Part shown: piece after piece, positions 1-8,736 of the stretch | Layout: each line of letters begins with the position of its first letter | Position numbering within the stretch: the stretch's first letter is position 1 | Source: Candidatus Schekmanbacteria bacterium | GTDB taxonomy: Bacteria; CSSED10-310; JACPHN01 | Length of the DNA stretch: 60,263 bases | Reading direction: 5' to 3' | Assembly (NCBI GenBank): GCA_016188575.1 | Contig: JACPHN010000161.1 | Coordinates: forward strand, 1-60,263 | Notes under the pieces: generated by a model | Databases searched by the model: none | What the model was told of the DNA's origin: nothing | The model's input: only the letters and a program-made list of their open reading frames with translations | Program-made: the position numbers and the translations under genes

Positions 1-294
1 CCAGGGAAATTCCTGGCGAAGCAATCGAGAGGACCGCCCTTTGATGCGTTTGACGAGAGTATGGATGCCGAACTGGGGATCGACCTCGACAAGAAGATGG
101 ACATGATCGGCCATGACTTCAAGTTCGAGGAGCTCGGCCCGGCATTCCATGATAACCTCAGCGATAATTTCTTTCAACCGGCTATCCACTCCACTGACGA
201 GAACGCTTCGGCGGTACTTTGGACACCACACGACATGGTACTTGCAGGAGAAAACGACATTCAGGTTGGACTTGTACTCAAGATCGAAGCGCAT
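1..294 (-). CDS. tnpA: IS200/IS605-family transposase TnpA, partial at left edge
   Basis: The minus strand reads openly from an ATG at 294 off the left edge, giving 98 residues. The N-terminus carries the family pattern KYHVVWCPKYRR (about residues 18-29) and the HUH motif DHVHLLVEV, with metal-binding His64 and His66. The catalytic Tyr would lie beyond the edge. The family excises and inserts single-stranded DNA. A hairpin just upstream (352-372) fits the subterminal hairpins these elements use as ends. The plus-strand reading frame over the same bases (61-363) is an antisense shadow. Confidence 0.9.
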   Translation of the reverse strand, partial: MRFDLEYKSNLNVVFSCKYHVVWCPKYRRSVLVSGVDSRLKEIIAEVIMECRAELLELEVMADHVHLLVEVDPQFGIHTLVKRIKGRSSRLLRQEFPW

Positions 295-351
295 GAGCTA
301 AAATATACCATGATCGCCCATCTAATGCAAGAGAGAGAAGAGCCGCTTTCT

Positions 352-372
352 CCCCAGGGCTAAAGCCCGGGG
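352..372. repeat. Hairpin at the IS200/IS605 end
   Basis: CCCC-A-GGGCT, AA, AGCCC-GGGG forms an imperfect hairpin with one bulged A, 58 bp upstream of the TnpA start. Single-strand IS200/IS605 transposases recognise such subterminal hairpins. The exact cleavage site cannot be fixed without the other end of the element. Confidence 0.5.
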
Positions 373-444
373 CAACCGCGGCGAGACTTCGGTGTGGGGC
401 CGGGTCGCGCTTTAGTGCGTTCGCGGCATGACGGTGTCAAGGAC

Positions 445-570
445 TGAATCCACCGCCGGTTCGCCTGCAAGAAGCGCGGAACGCGCATCACGAAGACCGC
501 TGTCCTGTAGTGCGCGTAAGCGGGACGGAGGGGGCGCTGACGAGTCGACTTCGAGCAGGCGGTGGATTCA
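445..570. repeat. R1 MITE-like repeat, copy a (complete)
   Basis: A 126-bp unit bounded by perfect 13-bp terminal inverted repeats TGAATCCACCGCC and GGCGGTGGATTCA. The right half carries GGACGGAGGGGGCGCTGACG and a GAGCAGGCGGTGGATTCAGG end, which recur in other copies. No coding content is visible. It occupies the gap between the IS200 end and the gene at 762; I see nothing else supportable in 373-761 beyond the ribosome binding site of that gene. Confidence 0.8.
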
Positions 571-761
571 GGAAGGCGCGGCGTGTGCACGCGTGAAAAC
601 GCACACATACCAGCCTGTGGCGCGGTGTCGCACCCCCGGAAAAACCGGCCGCCACGCGGTCTACATCGCCCGCCGCACTGGCCTGAAAGCTGCAAGAACG
701 GCTCGTGAAACAATCGCAGCCCCCGTCTCGCTTACCCCGACACTATCCGGAGGATCTCATC

Positions 762-2639
762 ATGAACGCGGCACCAAAAGACCATGCCGGCAGCCAGTCC
801 CCAGCGCGTCTCGCAATGACCTCGTGGCTCGCTTGCGTCACTCTCCTGGCTTACCTCGTCGCCGCGGCGCCACTCGCCGCGCTCGGCGCCGAGCTGCCGT
901 CGCCCTGGCAGTGGCTCCACCCCTCGCCCCACGGATTCTCGCTGCACGCGGTCTGGGGCGAAACCCCGGACAGCGTCTATGCGGTGGGGGAAGCGGGAGT
1001 CGCCATGCACTTCGATGGCGTGAGCTGGAAGCGCGTCGATGCGCCCTGGAATACCACGCTTGGCACTGCCTGCGGAAGCGATGGCATTCTGTTCGCGGGA
1101 ACCACCCTCAACGCTCTGGCGCGCCTCGATGCCGCGGGGTGGTCGCTCTCGCCCCTACCCGTGACGATGGAGATTCTCGGCGTCTGGGCTTTCAGCCCCG
1201 CCGCGGTGCTGGTCGTCGGGCGGTTCGCGGGTGGCGGCGGCGCGGTCCTGAGGTTCGACGGGAGCACCTGGCAGCAGCTCGATACATCCGCATTGGAGCC
1301 GATCGCCGGGTACGGAATTCAGGCCATTTGGGGTCCCAGCGAAAAAGACTTCTTTGTGTCCGCCTCCCATCCCACGGACCTCCTCGACCCCGACTTCGCC
1401 ATCTGGCACTTCGACGGCACGACCTGGCAGGAGCAGTACCGCTACAACAATGGCAGAGGCGTAGAAAAGATTTGGGGAAGCGGTCCACAAGACGTTTACG
1501 GGATTCGCGATAGCCAGGCGCTGCTGCATTACGATGGCAAGGCCTGGAGCGAAACCGGCCTCGAGCTCCCGGAGGTGAAGTGGCTGAAAGACGTCCGCGG
1601 TGCGAGCGACGCGGACGTATATGTGGTCGGGAACGAGGGCATCTGGCACTACGAAGGCCGGAGCTGGTCGCTGCTGCGCGCCGCCGACGCGCCGCTTGCC
1701 GCGGTGATGCCGTTTCCCGGCCAGCGCGCCAGCTTCGTCGGTGACTACGGCGTCACCCTGCGGCGCGACGGTGCTGCCTGGACCCGCGACGACCTCCCGA
1801 CGGGCCGCATCGATATCGAGGCGGTTTGGGCTGTGGGCGAGGAGCTCTATGCCGCGGGCGGCGCCTGGAACTGCTACGAGTGTGGCGCCATGCTGCATTT
1901 CGACGGCACGGCATGGCGGGACGTGACCCTGCCGAAGGTCGATCACCTGCGCGGACTTTGGGGAAGCGCCGCGGATGACGTTTTTTCCGTGGGGGACTCC
2001 GGAGCGATCCTGCATTTCGACGGAACGGAGTGGCGGCCGCTGTTATCGAACACGGATATCGACCTCCAAGCGGTGTGGGGAAGCTCCGCCAGTGATGTCT
2101 ACGTCGCCGGCTGGGGAACGCTGCTCCATTTCAACGGTGCGGTCTTCGAGAAGGCTGCGGATTTCATCACTGAGGACGACATATTGAACGATGTCTGGGG
2201 TAGCTCCAAGGATGACGTCTACGCGATAGGCGGGAGCCAAGCGGACAATGCTGGAGAGGTCCTCCATTTTGACGGAAAAGCCTGGTCGCGGCTGCCGGAG
2301 CTCCGCCCCAGCTACCGTCGTTTCGACGCCATTGTGGGGACCCGCGCCGATGACATTCACCTGATCTCGTATGGCGTTGCCTATCACTTCGATGGCGAGA
2401 GCTGGACAGCGACGCCGCTCAGCCCCGAACAAAACCTGAGAGACCTTCATGCGAGTGACCACGGCGTCTTCGCGCTCGGCTACGAGCAGGTGTTCGAGTT
2501 TCTTGGCGGCTTGTGGCTGCCTGTCGCGGAGGACACCGGCGACGTCGGCGTCATCTCGAGCTCGCCACGGTACGGCCTGATCCTGGCCGGCAATGGCGGT
2601 GCCATTCACGCCGCCCCCTTTGATGTGCTCGGTCAATGA
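762..2639 (+). CDS. Secreted beta-propeller-repeat protein
   Basis: A 625-residue protein. ATG 762 is preferred to in-frame starts further upstream because GGAGG lies 8 bases before it and a signal peptide follows (hydrophobic stretch about residues 22-43, ending ALGA). The rest is a run of about ten degenerate repeats of the form WGxxxxDVYxVGxxGxxxHFDGxxW. This pattern is common in exported proteins of myxobacteria and related groups and folds as a Kelch/beta-propeller-like array. No catalytic motif is recognisable, so a binding or surface role is inference. The 3' end overlaps the convergent aminotransferase gene by 7 bp. Confidence 0.8.
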   Translation: MNAAPKDHAGSQSPARLAMTSWLACVTLLAYLVAAAPLAALGAELPSPWQWLHPSPHGFSLHAVWGETPDSVYAVGEAGVAMHFDGVSWKRVDAPWNTTLGTACGSDGILFAGTTLNALARLDAAGWSLSPLPVTMEILGVWAFSPAAVLVVGRFAGGGGAVLRFDGSTWQQLDTSALEPIAGYGIQAIWGPSEKDFFVSASHPTDLLDPDFAIWHFDGTTWQEQYRYNNGRGVEKIWGSGPQDVYGIRDSQALLHYDGKAWSETGLELPEVKWLKDVRGASDADVYVVGNEGIWHYEGRSWSLLRAADAPLAAVMPFPGQRASFVGDYGVTLRRDGAAWTRDDLPTGRIDIEAVWAVGEELYAAGGAWNCYECGAMLHFDGTAWRDVTLPKVDHLRGLWGSAADDVFSVGDSGAILHFDGTEWRPLLSNTDIDLQAVWGSSASDVYVAGWGTLLHFNGAVFEKAADFITEDDILNDVWGSSKDDVYAIGGSQADNAGEVLHFDGKAWSRLPELRPSYRRFDAIVGTRADDIHLISYGVAYHFDGESWTATPLSPEQNLRDLHASDHGVFALGYEQVFEFLGGLWLPVAEDTGDVGVISSSPRYGLILAGNGGAIHAAPFDVLGQ

Positions 2640-3832
2640 CCGGAGCGCCGCTCCGGCAGGAGCTCGACGAGCGCCGCGGCAAGAACGTCGTAGTCGTCCG
2701 GGCGATTGTAGGCCTGGGCGGAGAGGCGGAGCAGCCGCCGCGGCGCCTGCGGCCACGGCATCACTGGGATCTCGATGCCGTAGCGATCGTACAGCTCCTG
2801 TTGCAGCGCATCGAGGGCGCCGGGAGCGCCCGGCGCCCCCGGCGCGGCAGCATCCGGCAGCGGCACCGACGCCATGGCGCCCAGCATGGAGTCCGGGCAC
2901 GGAGGCGGACAGCCGATTGCCTGCAGCACCCGCCGCCGGGCCTCGACCGCGAGCGCGTGGTTCCGCGCCATCAGCTCGGGCCACCCTCCGGCGTGCAGCT
3001 CGGCCATGAACCGCAAGGCGGTCGGAACCGCGAGGTAGGGCGTATAATCGTCGGTTCCCGTCCAGTCGAACTCGAGCCAAAACCGCGAGCGACCGGGATC
3101 TTCCACCGTCGCGCCGTGGCTGATCACCGCCGGCCGCACGCAATCGCGATGATCGCGCCGGACGTGCAGAAAGCCGACACCCTTGGGTGCGCACAGCCAC
3201 TTGTGGCAGTTACCGGCATAGTAGTCGGCGCCGAGCTCGTCGAGAGCGAGCGGCACCATTCCGGGTGCATGCGCGCCATCGACGAAGACCGCGATTCCGC
3301 GGTGCTGCAGCTCGCTGACGAGCTCGCGCACCGGGAAGACCAATGCCGTGGGGCTGGTGACGTGGTCGATCAACGCCAGCCGCGTCCGCGGTGTCACACC
3401 GCCAAGAACGCGCTCGAGCACGATCTCCGGCCCGGCGAGCGGAAAGGGCACGTCGACCTCCACTGCGCTCGCGCCGCCGCGCCGCGCCGCATGCACCATC
3501 GCATTTCGGCACGCGTTGTAGACGTGGCTCGTCGCGAGCAGCTCGTCGCCGCTCGCGAGACGCACTGACCCGAGGACGGCGTTGACCGCAGTCGTGGCGT
3601 TCGGGACGAAAGCCAGGTCCTGTGGCGTCGCGCCCAGGAGCTCGGCAAGCTCCGCCCGCGCGGCGTCGAGCAGCGCCGGCAGCTCACGCGAGAGGAAGCG
3701 CACCGGCGATCTCTCCATTTGCTCGCGAAGGCGGCTTTGAGCCTCCAGCACCGGGCGCGGGCAAGCCCCGAACGAGCCGTGGTTCAGAAAGACCATTCCC
3801 CGCTCGAGCAGCCAATGCTCTCTGACATCCAT
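2633..3832 (-). CDS. Class V PLP-dependent aminotransferase (isopenicillin N epimerase-like)
   Basis: A 399-residue protein, full family length, starting FLNHGSFGACP as in the isopenicillin-N-epimerase/cysteine-desulfurase-like branch. The PLP region shows VDGAHAPG (Asp185, His188) and GNCHKWLCAPKG with the Schiff-base Lys211. These proteins carry out aminotransfer, racemisation or C-S lyase chemistry; the substrate is not predictable. It is convergent with the beta-propeller gene. Downstream of the stop the two genes overlap, and upstream lies the terminator of the fibronectin-III gene. A Pro/Ala/Gly-rich insert (APGAPGAPGA) near residue 335 is unusual. Confidence 0.88.
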   Translation of the reverse strand: MDVREHWLLERGMVFLNHGSFGACPRPVLEAQSRLREQMERSPVRFLSRELPALLDAARAELAELLGATPQDLAFVPNATTAVNAVLGSVRLASGDELLATSHVYNACRNAMVHAARRGGASAVEVDVPFPLAGPEIVLERVLGGVTPRTRLALIDHVTSPTALVFPVRELVSELQHRGIAVFVDGAHAPGMVPLALDELGADYYAGNCHKWLCAPKGVGFLHVRRDHRDCVRPAVISHGATVEDPGRSRFWLEFDWTGTDDYTPYLAVPTALRFMAELHAGGWPELMARNHALAVEARRRVLQAIGCPPPCPDSMLGAMASVPLPDAAAPGAPGAPGALDALQQELYDRYGIEIPVMPWPQAPRRLLRLSAQAYNRPDDYDVLAAALVELLPERRSGH

Positions 3833-3845
3833 CGCGTCACGAAGG

Positions 3846-3883
3846 GGCGGGGGGCGGTGCCACGGATCCCGCCGCCCCCCGCC
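3846..3883 (-). terminator. GC-rich hairpin between two minus-strand genes
   Basis: A perfect 12-bp inverted repeat, GGCGGGGGGCGG and CCGCCCCCCGCC, separated by 14 bases. It sits just downstream of the stop of the fibronectin-III gene on the minus strand and upstream of the aminotransferase gene. There is no T run, so intrinsic termination is a reasonable but unproved reading. Confidence 0.5.
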
Positions 3884-3901
3884 GAAAGGATGACGGGCGC
3901 C

Positions 3902-5227
3902 TCAATACGTCAGCGTGATCGTGAACTGCCCGCTGTTATTGTCCGGGTTACAGTCACCGTTGACGAAGAAATTCACCGTCCCCGACCCCGAGTTGAACGT
4001 GCTGCCATTGCTGACCTGCACGCACCCTTCGCGCATGAGCGCTCCGAAGCTCGCATTTGCGCAGTTGGCCGGGCAAATGCACTCGTCGGTCAGGGCGTTG
4101 CACTCGGACGTATCCGCGCCACCAGGTCCGTTGCACACGAACGTGCCCGACAAGCAGACGGAACCTCCGAGACTGGTAACCTGGACGGTCGTGTTGGGCG
4201 CCATGCCCGAGATCGACTTCATGCTTCCGGAGTGCGTCTTTCCCGAAATGGTATCCGAAATGGTGCCGCCGAGCTTGACGGTGACGGAATTGGAGTAATT
4301 TGACGGCAGGCCCGAGCGGAGTGCGCGAACGCGGTACGTGTAGCTGTTTCCACTGCTCACGCTGGTGTCCGAATAGTTCGTGGTCGGTCCCGTGGTCGTG
4401 TGAATGGTCGTGCCGTTGCGCTCGATTTCGAAGCTATCAGCAGCACACGGAGTGCCGGCCGAGGTGTCGGTCCAGGAAAGCGACACGGACGAGCTGGTCG
4501 GCGCGCTCCCGCTCAGGTTCGCAGGCGCCGACGGGCTCGTGCCCGCCGTCGCCTTGGTCACTGCGTCTGAAGGATCCGAAACCAAGGGGTCCGCGCCCGT
4601 GAGGTTGGCGAAGGCGCGCACGCGGAAGGCGTACGTCGTGCACCCGGCCAGTCCCGTGACCGCGCCGGCTCCTGATCCGGAAAACGCCCCGGTCTGGACG
4701 CCCGTTGCCCAGACCGTGTCGCCGCTGATCTGATACTCGACGATGAAACCGTCCTCGCCGGCATTGGCTTCCGTGAAGGAAACCGTAATCTGACTCGACG
4801 AGTCCGCGTTCGCCTGTAACCCCGTGGGAACCGCTTCCGGCGCCACCGTAAGCGCAGTGTAGTCGCTCTCGTTGCCACTGCTGTCGTAAGCGGTCAGCGC
4901 CACACCCCCCGACGAGGTAAAGATGCGGGTAGTCTCGGTCAGCATGTTTTCGACGGTCGGATAGGGCCGCGATGCGGCGCCGTAGTAGAGCCGATAGCCG
5001 GCCAGATCGGCGACGGGCGAGGTGCCGTCCTCGTTGACCGAAGGCGCGGACCATCCCAACAACACGGCGGCGGAATTCTTCCCGATCCATTTGGCGGCCG
5101 GCGGACCGGGAGGTGGATCCGCGGCGCTCCCCAGGCTCGGTATCGCGACAAGGCAAGTGAGCAGGACAGACCGGCGCCAGATGCGCGCGCGTCCGTATCC
5201 AGTGTGGCGATGAGATGACAAGCTCAT
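3902..5227 (-). CDS. Secreted fibronectin type III repeat protein
   Basis: 441 residues from the ATG at 5227, chosen because a signal peptide follows (basic start, then VLLTCLVAIPSLGSAA). At least three fibronectin type III-like units follow, with hallmarks such as LQANADSSSQITVSF, YAFRVRAF and YTYRVRAL. The last about 110 residues form a separate Cys-rich domain (CNGPGGADTSEC, CICPANC) ending in FTITLTY. It is probably extracellular. No enzyme domain is visible; adhesion or matrix binding is inference. Translation could begin further upstream, but the added N-terminus would mask the signal peptide. Confidence 0.75.
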   Translation of the reverse strand: MSLSSHRHTGYGRARIWRRSVLLTCLVAIPSLGSAADPPPGPPAAKWIGKNSAAVLLGWSAPSVNEDGTSPVADLAGYRLYYGAASRPYPTVENMLTETTRIFTSSGGVALTAYDSSGNESDYTALTVAPEAVPTGLQANADSSSQITVSFTEANAGEDGFIVEYQISGDTVWATGVQTGAFSGSGAGAVTGLAGCTTYAFRVRAFANLTGADPLVSDPSDAVTKATAGTSPSAPANLSGSAPTSSSVSLSWTDTSAGTPCAADSFEIERNGTTIHTTTGPTTNYSDTSVSSGNSYTYRVRALRSGLPSNYSNSVTVKLGGTISDTISGKTHSGSMKSISGMAPNTTVQVTSLGGSVCLSGTFVCNGPGGADTSECNALTDECICPANCANASFGALMREGCVQVSNGSTFNSGSGTVNFFVNGDCNPDNNSGQFTITLTY

Positions 5228-5438
5228 GTTCACGCTCTCGCGAGAGGTTGGGGTGGATGGGCGAGATAAGTATAGCGCCATTGTCCACGGATCACTCGCC
5301 ATCCCGCTCAGAGTCGATCTTGCGGCGCGCCGCAGTCCCGGCTAAGCTCCACCGACATCACCACCGCGGTTGACACCGCCGGTAGGCGCCCGTGTCGCCG
5401 GCAAGGAACCAACGCCGGAACCATTTTTGGGAGGAGCG

Positions 5439-6581
5439 ATGGCCGTGGACGTCAGGGTCATCGAACGGAGTGATTTGAGCGCCCTTCTCGTGGCGCTGCG
5501 GGAGGCCGGCTACGAGGTGATCGCACCGGTGCCCGGCGATGGCAGTATCGACTACGACGTGGTCACCGGTGACGGCGAGCGCCCCGCGGGGTTCTCCGAC
5601 GAGCAAGGCCCCGGCGCGTACCGACTGAAAATGTGCGACCACGAGCTCCTGTTCGACTTCGCCGCCGGGGCGTCCTCCTGGAAGAAGTTTCTCTTCCCCC
5701 CCAGCCTCACGCTTTTCTCCGCGCAACGCCGGCAGCGCTCCTTCGAGGTCCTGCCCGGTACGGCCGATCCCCCTCCGCGGGCGTTTCTGGGGGTGCGCGC
5801 GTGCGATCTGGCGGCGATCGACATTCAGGACAAGATTTTTCTCGGCGGCGCGTTTGTCGATCCGAGCTATCGGCAACGCCGAAAGGACGTCTTCATCGTC
5901 GCTGTCAACTGTACGCGTGCCGGCGGCTCGTGCTTCTGTGCGTCCATGGGCACCGGACCGCGCGTCAGCGCGGGCTTCGATCTCGCGCTGACCGAGCTCA
6001 AAATAGGCGAGCGCCACTGCTTTACCGCCGAGCCCGGCAGTGACCGCGGCGAGGCCGTCCTCGCTCGCCTCGGCAGCCCGCCGGCGGGTCCCGCGCTGGA
6101 AGCCGAAGCGCGCTCCGCCAGCGCTCGCTGCGCCGCGAGCATGGCGCGCCAGATGGTCACGGACGGGCTGCGCGACTTGCTCGTCCAAAATCAGGAACAT
6201 CCCCGGTGGCGCGATGTCGCCTCGCGCTGTCTCGCCTGCGCCAACTGCACCCTGGTGTGCCCGACGTGCTTCTGCGCCACCGTGCAGGACGTGACCGATC
6301 TTGCAGGAGAGCGCGCCGAACGTATCCGCGTCTGGGACTCCTGCTTTTCCGCCGAGCACTCCCATCTGCACGGCGCCAGCGTGCGGCGCACGACCCGTTC
6401 GCGATATCGCCAATGGATGACGCACAAGCTCGCATACTGGATCGACCAGTTCGGAACGTCGGGTTGTGTGGGGTGCGGCCGCTGCATCACGTGGTGCCCG
6501 GCCGGAATCGACATCACTGAGGAAGCGGCGGCGATTCGCGCGGGCGGCGCGACGACTACCGCGCCGAACAGCGGGGGATAG
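5439..6581 (+). CDS. hydB: Sulfhydrogenase beta subunit, 4Fe-4S electron-transfer protein
   Basis: First gene of a group 3b [NiFe] hydrogenase operon. 380 residues from ATG 5439, preceded by GGGAGGAG; earlier in-frame starts lack a binding site. The C-terminal half holds two ferredoxin-type clusters: CLACANCTLVCP (Cys264, 267, 270, 274) and CVGCGRCITWCP (Cys343, 346, 349, 353). Further Cys motifs (GGSCFCASMG) occur mid-protein. In this family HydB and HydG carry electrons between NADP(H) and the hydrogenase module HydDA, in the cytoplasm. The gene ends in TAG, followed by 4 bases and the next ATG. Confidence 0.93.
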   Translation: MAVDVRVIERSDLSALLVALREAGYEVIAPVPGDGSIDYDVVTGDGERPAGFSDEQGPGAYRLKMCDHELLFDFAAGASSWKKFLFPPSLTLFSAQRRQRSFEVLPGTADPPPRAFLGVRACDLAAIDIQDKIFLGGAFVDPSYRQRRKDVFIVAVNCTRAGGSCFCASMGTGPRVSAGFDLALTELKIGERHCFTAEPGSDRGEAVLARLGSPPAGPALEAEARSASARCAASMARQMVTDGLRDLLVQNQEHPRWRDVASRCLACANCTLVCPTCFCATVQDVTDLAGERAERIRVWDSCFSAEHSHLHGASVRRTTRSRYRQWMTHKLAYWIDQFGTSGCVGCGRCITWCPAGIDITEEAAAIRAGGATTTAPNSGG

Positions 6582-6585
6582 TTGC

Positions 6586-7056
6586 ATGCAGACTCGGGAC
6601 CTTGAAAAGTACGTGGCCGAACATCCCTTCTTCGCCGGTCTCAAGAGCGACTACGTGAAGCTGATCTCGGGGTGTGCTCAGAACGCCGCCTTCAACAAGG
6701 GCGAGCATCTTTTCCGGGAAGGAGACCCCGCCAACCAGTTTTTTCTCATCCGCTTCGGGAGGATCGCCATCGATATCCCGGTCCCGCATGGCGGTGCTAT
6801 TACCGTCCAGACTCTGGAGCCGGGCGACATCGTTGGCTGGTCGTGGCTGTTTCCACCGTTCGCGTGGACATTCGACGCTCGCGCGCTCGAGCTCACGCGC
6901 GTGATCGCCATGGATGGCGCCTGTCTCCGGGGGAAGTGCGACGCCGACACGGCGCTGGGCTACGACCTCGTGCGGCGCTTCTCCGCGGTGATCGCGGAGC
7001 GGTTGCAGGCCACGCGCCTGCAGCTCCTCGACGTCTACGGCACGGTGAAAGGATAA
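6586..7056 (+). CDS. Stand-alone cyclic-nucleotide-binding domain protein in hydrogenase operon
   Basis: 156 residues. The cyclic nucleotide-binding fold of the CRP/FNR type is visible: F-x-KGEHLFREGDPANQFFLI (about residues 36-56), then GRIAI and LEPGDIVGWSWLF. The protein ends after the dimerisation-helix region (RLQATRLQLLDVYG), without a helix-turn-helix, so it is unlikely to bind DNA. Its place between hydB and hydG, 4 and 5 bases from its neighbours, is a known arrangement in group 3b clusters and suggests a regulatory partner of the enzyme. Ligand and effect are unknown. Confidence 0.85.
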   Translation: MQTRDLEKYVAEHPFFAGLKSDYVKLISGCAQNAAFNKGEHLFREGDPANQFFLIRFGRIAIDIPVPHGGAITVQTLEPGDIVGWSWLFPPFAWTFDARALELTRVIAMDGACLRGKCDADTALGYDLVRRFSAVIAERLQATRLQLLDVYGTVKG

Positions 7057-7061
7057 CGCAG

Positions 7062-7943
7062 ATGGAGGCGACCGCCGCTGCGAGCCGCGTGGTTTCTGCG
7101 CCGGAGAACCCGCCGAACCCGTGGATTCCGCGACGTTTCCGCGTCGCGGCGCGCAAGCAGGAGACCTCTGATACCTTCTCGATCGAGCTTGCTGACGCCG
7201 GCGGTGAAGAGCATGAGGGATTCTCATTTCGCCCCGGCCAGTTCAACATGCTCTACGCCTTCGGCGTGGGGGAAAGCGCGATCTCGATCAGCGGTGACCC
7301 GGCGGCGGGCGGCCAACCTGTGCATACGATCCGCGTTGTCGGCACGGTTACCCGGGCGCTTGGCGCGCTGCGGCGCGGCGATGTGCTCGGGGTGCGCGGC
7401 CCCTTCGGCTCCGCCTGGCCTGTCGAAGAGGCGGCGGGGAGGGACGTGATCGTCGTCGCCGGCGGTATCGGCCTGGCGCCCCTGCGGCCGGCGCTCCACC
7501 AGCTCTTCGCCGATCGCGCCCGGTTCGGTCGCATTACTCTGCTCTACGGCGCGCGCACCCCACGGGATCTCCTCTTTGGCGACGACCTCGACCGCTGGAG
7601 CCGGAGGCGCAACACCGGCGTCCAGGTCATCGTAGACGTCGCCGGACCGAGCTGGCACGGCAACGTCGGCGTCGTCACCTCGCTGTTCAAGCGCGTCCAC
7701 ATTGATGGACCCGACACGGTCGCGCTCATCTGCGGGCCTGAGGTGATGATGCGCTTCACGGCCGTGGAGTTGCTCCAGCGCGAGGTCCCGATCGACGCCA
7801 TCCACGTGTCGCTGGAGCGCAACATGAAGTGCGCCACCGGCTTTTGCGGTCACTGCCAGTACGGCCCGGCCTTTGTCTGCAAAGACGGTCCGGTCTTCCC
7901 CTTCGCGCGTGTCAAACCGTGGTTCATGGTGAGGGAGCTCTGA
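7062..7943 (+). CDS. hydG: Sulfhydrogenase gamma subunit, FAD/NAD(P)-binding reductase
   Basis: 293 residues from ATG 7062, 5 bases after the previous stop. Ferredoxin-NADP reductase-like fold: FAD-binding [16 protein letters not shown], nucleotide-binding [15 protein letters not shown], and LICGPEVMM. The C-terminus has the [2Fe-2S] ligands of this family, [11 protein letters not shown] followed by a later Cys (about Cys257, 262, 265, 273). It exchanges electrons between NADP(H) and the HydB clusters. It lies one base before hydD, so the genes are translated from one message. Confidence 0.93.
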   Translation: MEATAAASRVVSAPENPPNPWIPRRFRVAARKQETSDTFSIELADAGGEEHEGFSFRPGQFNMLYAFGVGESAISISGDPAAGGQPVHTIRVVGTVTRALGALRRGDVLGVRGPFGSAWPVEEAAGRDVIVVAGGIGLAPLRPALHQLFADRARFGRITLLYGARTPRDLLFGDDLDRWSRRRNTGVQVIVDVAGPSWHGNVGVVTSLFKRVHIDGPDTVALICGPEVMMRFTAVELLQREVPIDAIHVSLERNMKCATGFCGHCQYGPAFVCKDGPVFPFARVKPWFMVREL

Positions 7944-7944
7944 C

Positions 7945-8736
7945 ATGGCCAGGTTGAGGAAGCCCAAGCTCGCGGTCTGGAAATTCTCCTCGTGCGATGG
8001 CTGTCAGCTCAGCCTGTTGGACTGTGAAAGCGAGCTCCTCGCGGTCGCTGGCGCCATCGACATCGCCAACTTTCCCGAGGCCTCCCGCGCAGTAACCGGT
8101 GGGCCCTACGACCTGTCGCTCGTCGAGGGCTCGATCACCACTCCGCACGACGCGGAGCGGATCCACCGCGTGCGGCGGCTGTCGCGTTTTCTGGTGAGCA
8201 TCGGCGCCTGCGCCACGGCCGGCGGCATTCAGGCGCTGCGCAACTTCAAGGATGTCAGGGACTTCACGGCGATGGTGTACGCGCGACCCGAATACATCGA
8301 CACGCTCGCGCGGTCCACACCCATCGCCGACCACGTCCCGGTGGATTTCGAGCTGCGCGGCTGCCCCATCAGCAAGGCACAGCTCCTTGAAGTCGCCAGC
8401 GCCTTCCTGAACAGCCGCAGGCCCAACGTGCCGACCTACAGTGTCTGCATGGAGTGCAAGCGGAAGGGTGCGACCTGCGTCCTGGTGGCGAGCACGACGC
8501 CGTGCCTCGGGCCGGTTACCCAGGCCGGTTGCGGCGCGCTGTGCCCCAGCTACCACCGCGGCTGCTATGGGTGTTTCGGCCCGATGGAAAATGCCAACAC
8601 GGACTCGCTCAACCAGCGGTGGCAGGCGCTTGGCGCTTCCGCCGCCGACCTCGTGCTCGCGTACCGCACCTTCAACGCCTGCGCGCCGGCATTCCGTGAC
8701 GCCGCGGCGGGCCTCGATGCGGAGCGCCGGCCATGA
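7945..8736 (+). CDS. hydD: [NiFe] hydrogenase small (delta) subunit
   Basis: 263 residues of the NADH:quinone oxidoreductase 20-kDa-like small subunit family. The proximal-cluster ligands begin with SSCDGCQ (Cys17, Cys20), then GACATAGG, and the C-terminal Cys-rich region [18 protein letters not shown]. Short small subunits with no twin-arginine signal are typical of cytoplasmic group 3 enzymes. It overlaps hydA by ATGA, which fits translational coupling of the two halves of the catalytic dimer. Confidence 0.93.
   Translation: MARLRKPKLAVWKFSSCDGCQLSLLDCESELLAVAGAIDIANFPEASRAVTGGPYDLSLVEGSITTPHDAERIHRVRRLSRFLVSIGACATAGGIQALRNFKDVRDFTAMVYARPEYIDTLARSTPIADHVPVDFELRGCPISKAQLLEVASAFLNSRRPNVPTYSVCMECKRKGATCVLVASTTPCLGPVTQAGCGALCPSYHRGCYGCFGPMENANTDSLNQRWQALGASAADLVLAYRTFNACAPAFRDAAAGLDAERRP

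Noticed and set aside
61-363. 100-codon plus-strand frame at the left edge
   Set aside because: It is the antisense of a TnpA transposase with a clear HUH motif on the minus strand.
5370-5400. TTGACA before hydB as a sigma-70 promoter
   Set aside because: No acceptable -10 box at 16-18 bp spacing.
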